A stretch of DNA of 64,000 nucleotides, taken from contig NZ_BSNI01000002.1 in the NCBI RefSeq assembly GCF_030159895.1, positions 250,039 to 314,038 on the forward strand, given 5' to 3'. This document shows, in pieces, positions 63,785-64,000 of the stretch. Both the position numbers and the translations under genes were made by a program. The stretch is from Maritalea porphyrae. GTDB lineage: Bacteria; Pseudomonadota; Alphaproteobacteria; Rhizobiales; Devosiaceae. Position 1 is the first letter of the stretch. Every line of letters begins with the position of its first letter. The notes under the pieces were generated by a model. That model was given only the letters and a program-made list of their open reading frames with translations. It ran no database searches and was not told the DNA's origin.

Positions 63785-64000
63785 ATGCTTCGAACCGTCA
63801 ATTTCATCGCGATCTTTCTGCTGGTTTTGGGCGAGACCATGCTGTTTGCCGCCAACAAACATGACCCCATCAATGCAAGCGTTTTGATGTTGGCTATGTT
63901 GCTACTGGCAATCAGCTCGCTACGGTTCTTATTTATCCCCTATGCCCCAATGAATAATCGATTTGGCGCAGTTGCCTTGATCTTTGGCTTCTTTGCATCA
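63785..64000 (+). CDS. Membrane protein, truncated by window end
   Basis: The frame runs from ATG 63785 (MLRTVNFIAIFLLVLGETML) to the window edge: 72 codons without a stop. At least three hydrophobic segments are visible (FIAIFLLVLGETMLFAA; VLMLAMLLLAIS; GAVALIFGFFAS). The family cannot be decided from this part. Confidence 0.6.
   Translation, partial: MLRTVNFIAIFLLVLGETMLFAANKHDPINASVLMLAMLLLAISSLRFLFIPYAPMNNRFGAVALIFGFFAS

Overview
The window comes from an alphaproteobacterium, most likely a member of the Hyphomicrobiales (Rhizobiales); the exact genus is not resolved. The evidence is gene content and order: heparinase II/III next to purH and rsmB, an SDHAF4-like DUF1674 protein, hemC-hemD followed by a mitofilin-like protein and hemY, tsaD-gpsA followed by YciI and EVE-domain genes, an imuA-imuB-dnaE2 cassette with a GAAC-N7-GAAC LexA site, and a four-cysteine Fnr-type regulator. 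Most of the window is compact housekeeping sequence of roughly 50% GC. A 12.1 kb genomic island at 21.96-34.1 kb has visibly higher GC in its restriction genes.

Layout. 0-6 kb: purH, heparinase-like protein, rsmB and htpX on the minus strand. 6-11.6 kb: photolyase, DUF1761, EVE, YciI, a proteasome-like Ntn hydrolase, gpsA and tsaD. 11.6-16.1 kb: hemC, hemD, mitofilin-like and hemY, an overlapping heme-synthesis and inner-membrane operon. 16.3-20.4 kb: a chemoreceptor, then two tandem secreted metallopeptidase-like paralogues, one of which has lost its zinc ligands. 20.4-21.9 kb: a deiodinase-like redoxin and a MarR regulator, with a 24-codon gene diverging from them.

Island, 21,957-34,106. 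It is inserted in the anticodon loop of a tRNA-Thr(CGT) gene. The two halves of that gene lie at the two ends, each carrying the 9-bp core ATTCGTAAT, and the island brings its own complete tRNA-Thr(CGT). Cargo: a possible PD-(D/E)XK protein; a strongly folded non-coding segment that could switch the ribosome-binding site of a small membrane protein; an AlpA-like HTH protein; a tyrosine integrase broken by one in-frame amber codon; and a type I restriction operon hsdR-hsdS-prrC-hsdM whose third gene is a PrrC-family anticodon nuclease.

34-45 kb: a TauE/SafE permease, then a complete thiamine operon (TPP riboswitch-thiC-thiO-thiS-thiG-thiE-thiF-like-thiD), a CBS-BON protein, two secreted proteins of unknown function and a DUF2189 protein. 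44.4-46.3 kb: an ECF41-type sigma factor diverging from a membrane protein plus carboxymuconolactone decarboxylase-like pair, with mirror-image ECF41-like promoters between them. 47.3-53.2 kb: the SOS mutagenesis cassette. 53.2-57.7 kb: a flavoprotein, an FMN riboswitch with a RibN-like transporter, an SDR and a third secreted metallopeptidase-like gene. 57.8-60.7 kb: the threonine-degradation operon kbl-tdh with an adjacent XRE-cupin regulator and matching operator palindromes. 60.9-64 kb: an Fnr-type regulator, a yeast-type cytosine deaminase, YggU and YggT, a TerB-like protein and the start of a membrane protein cut by the window edge.
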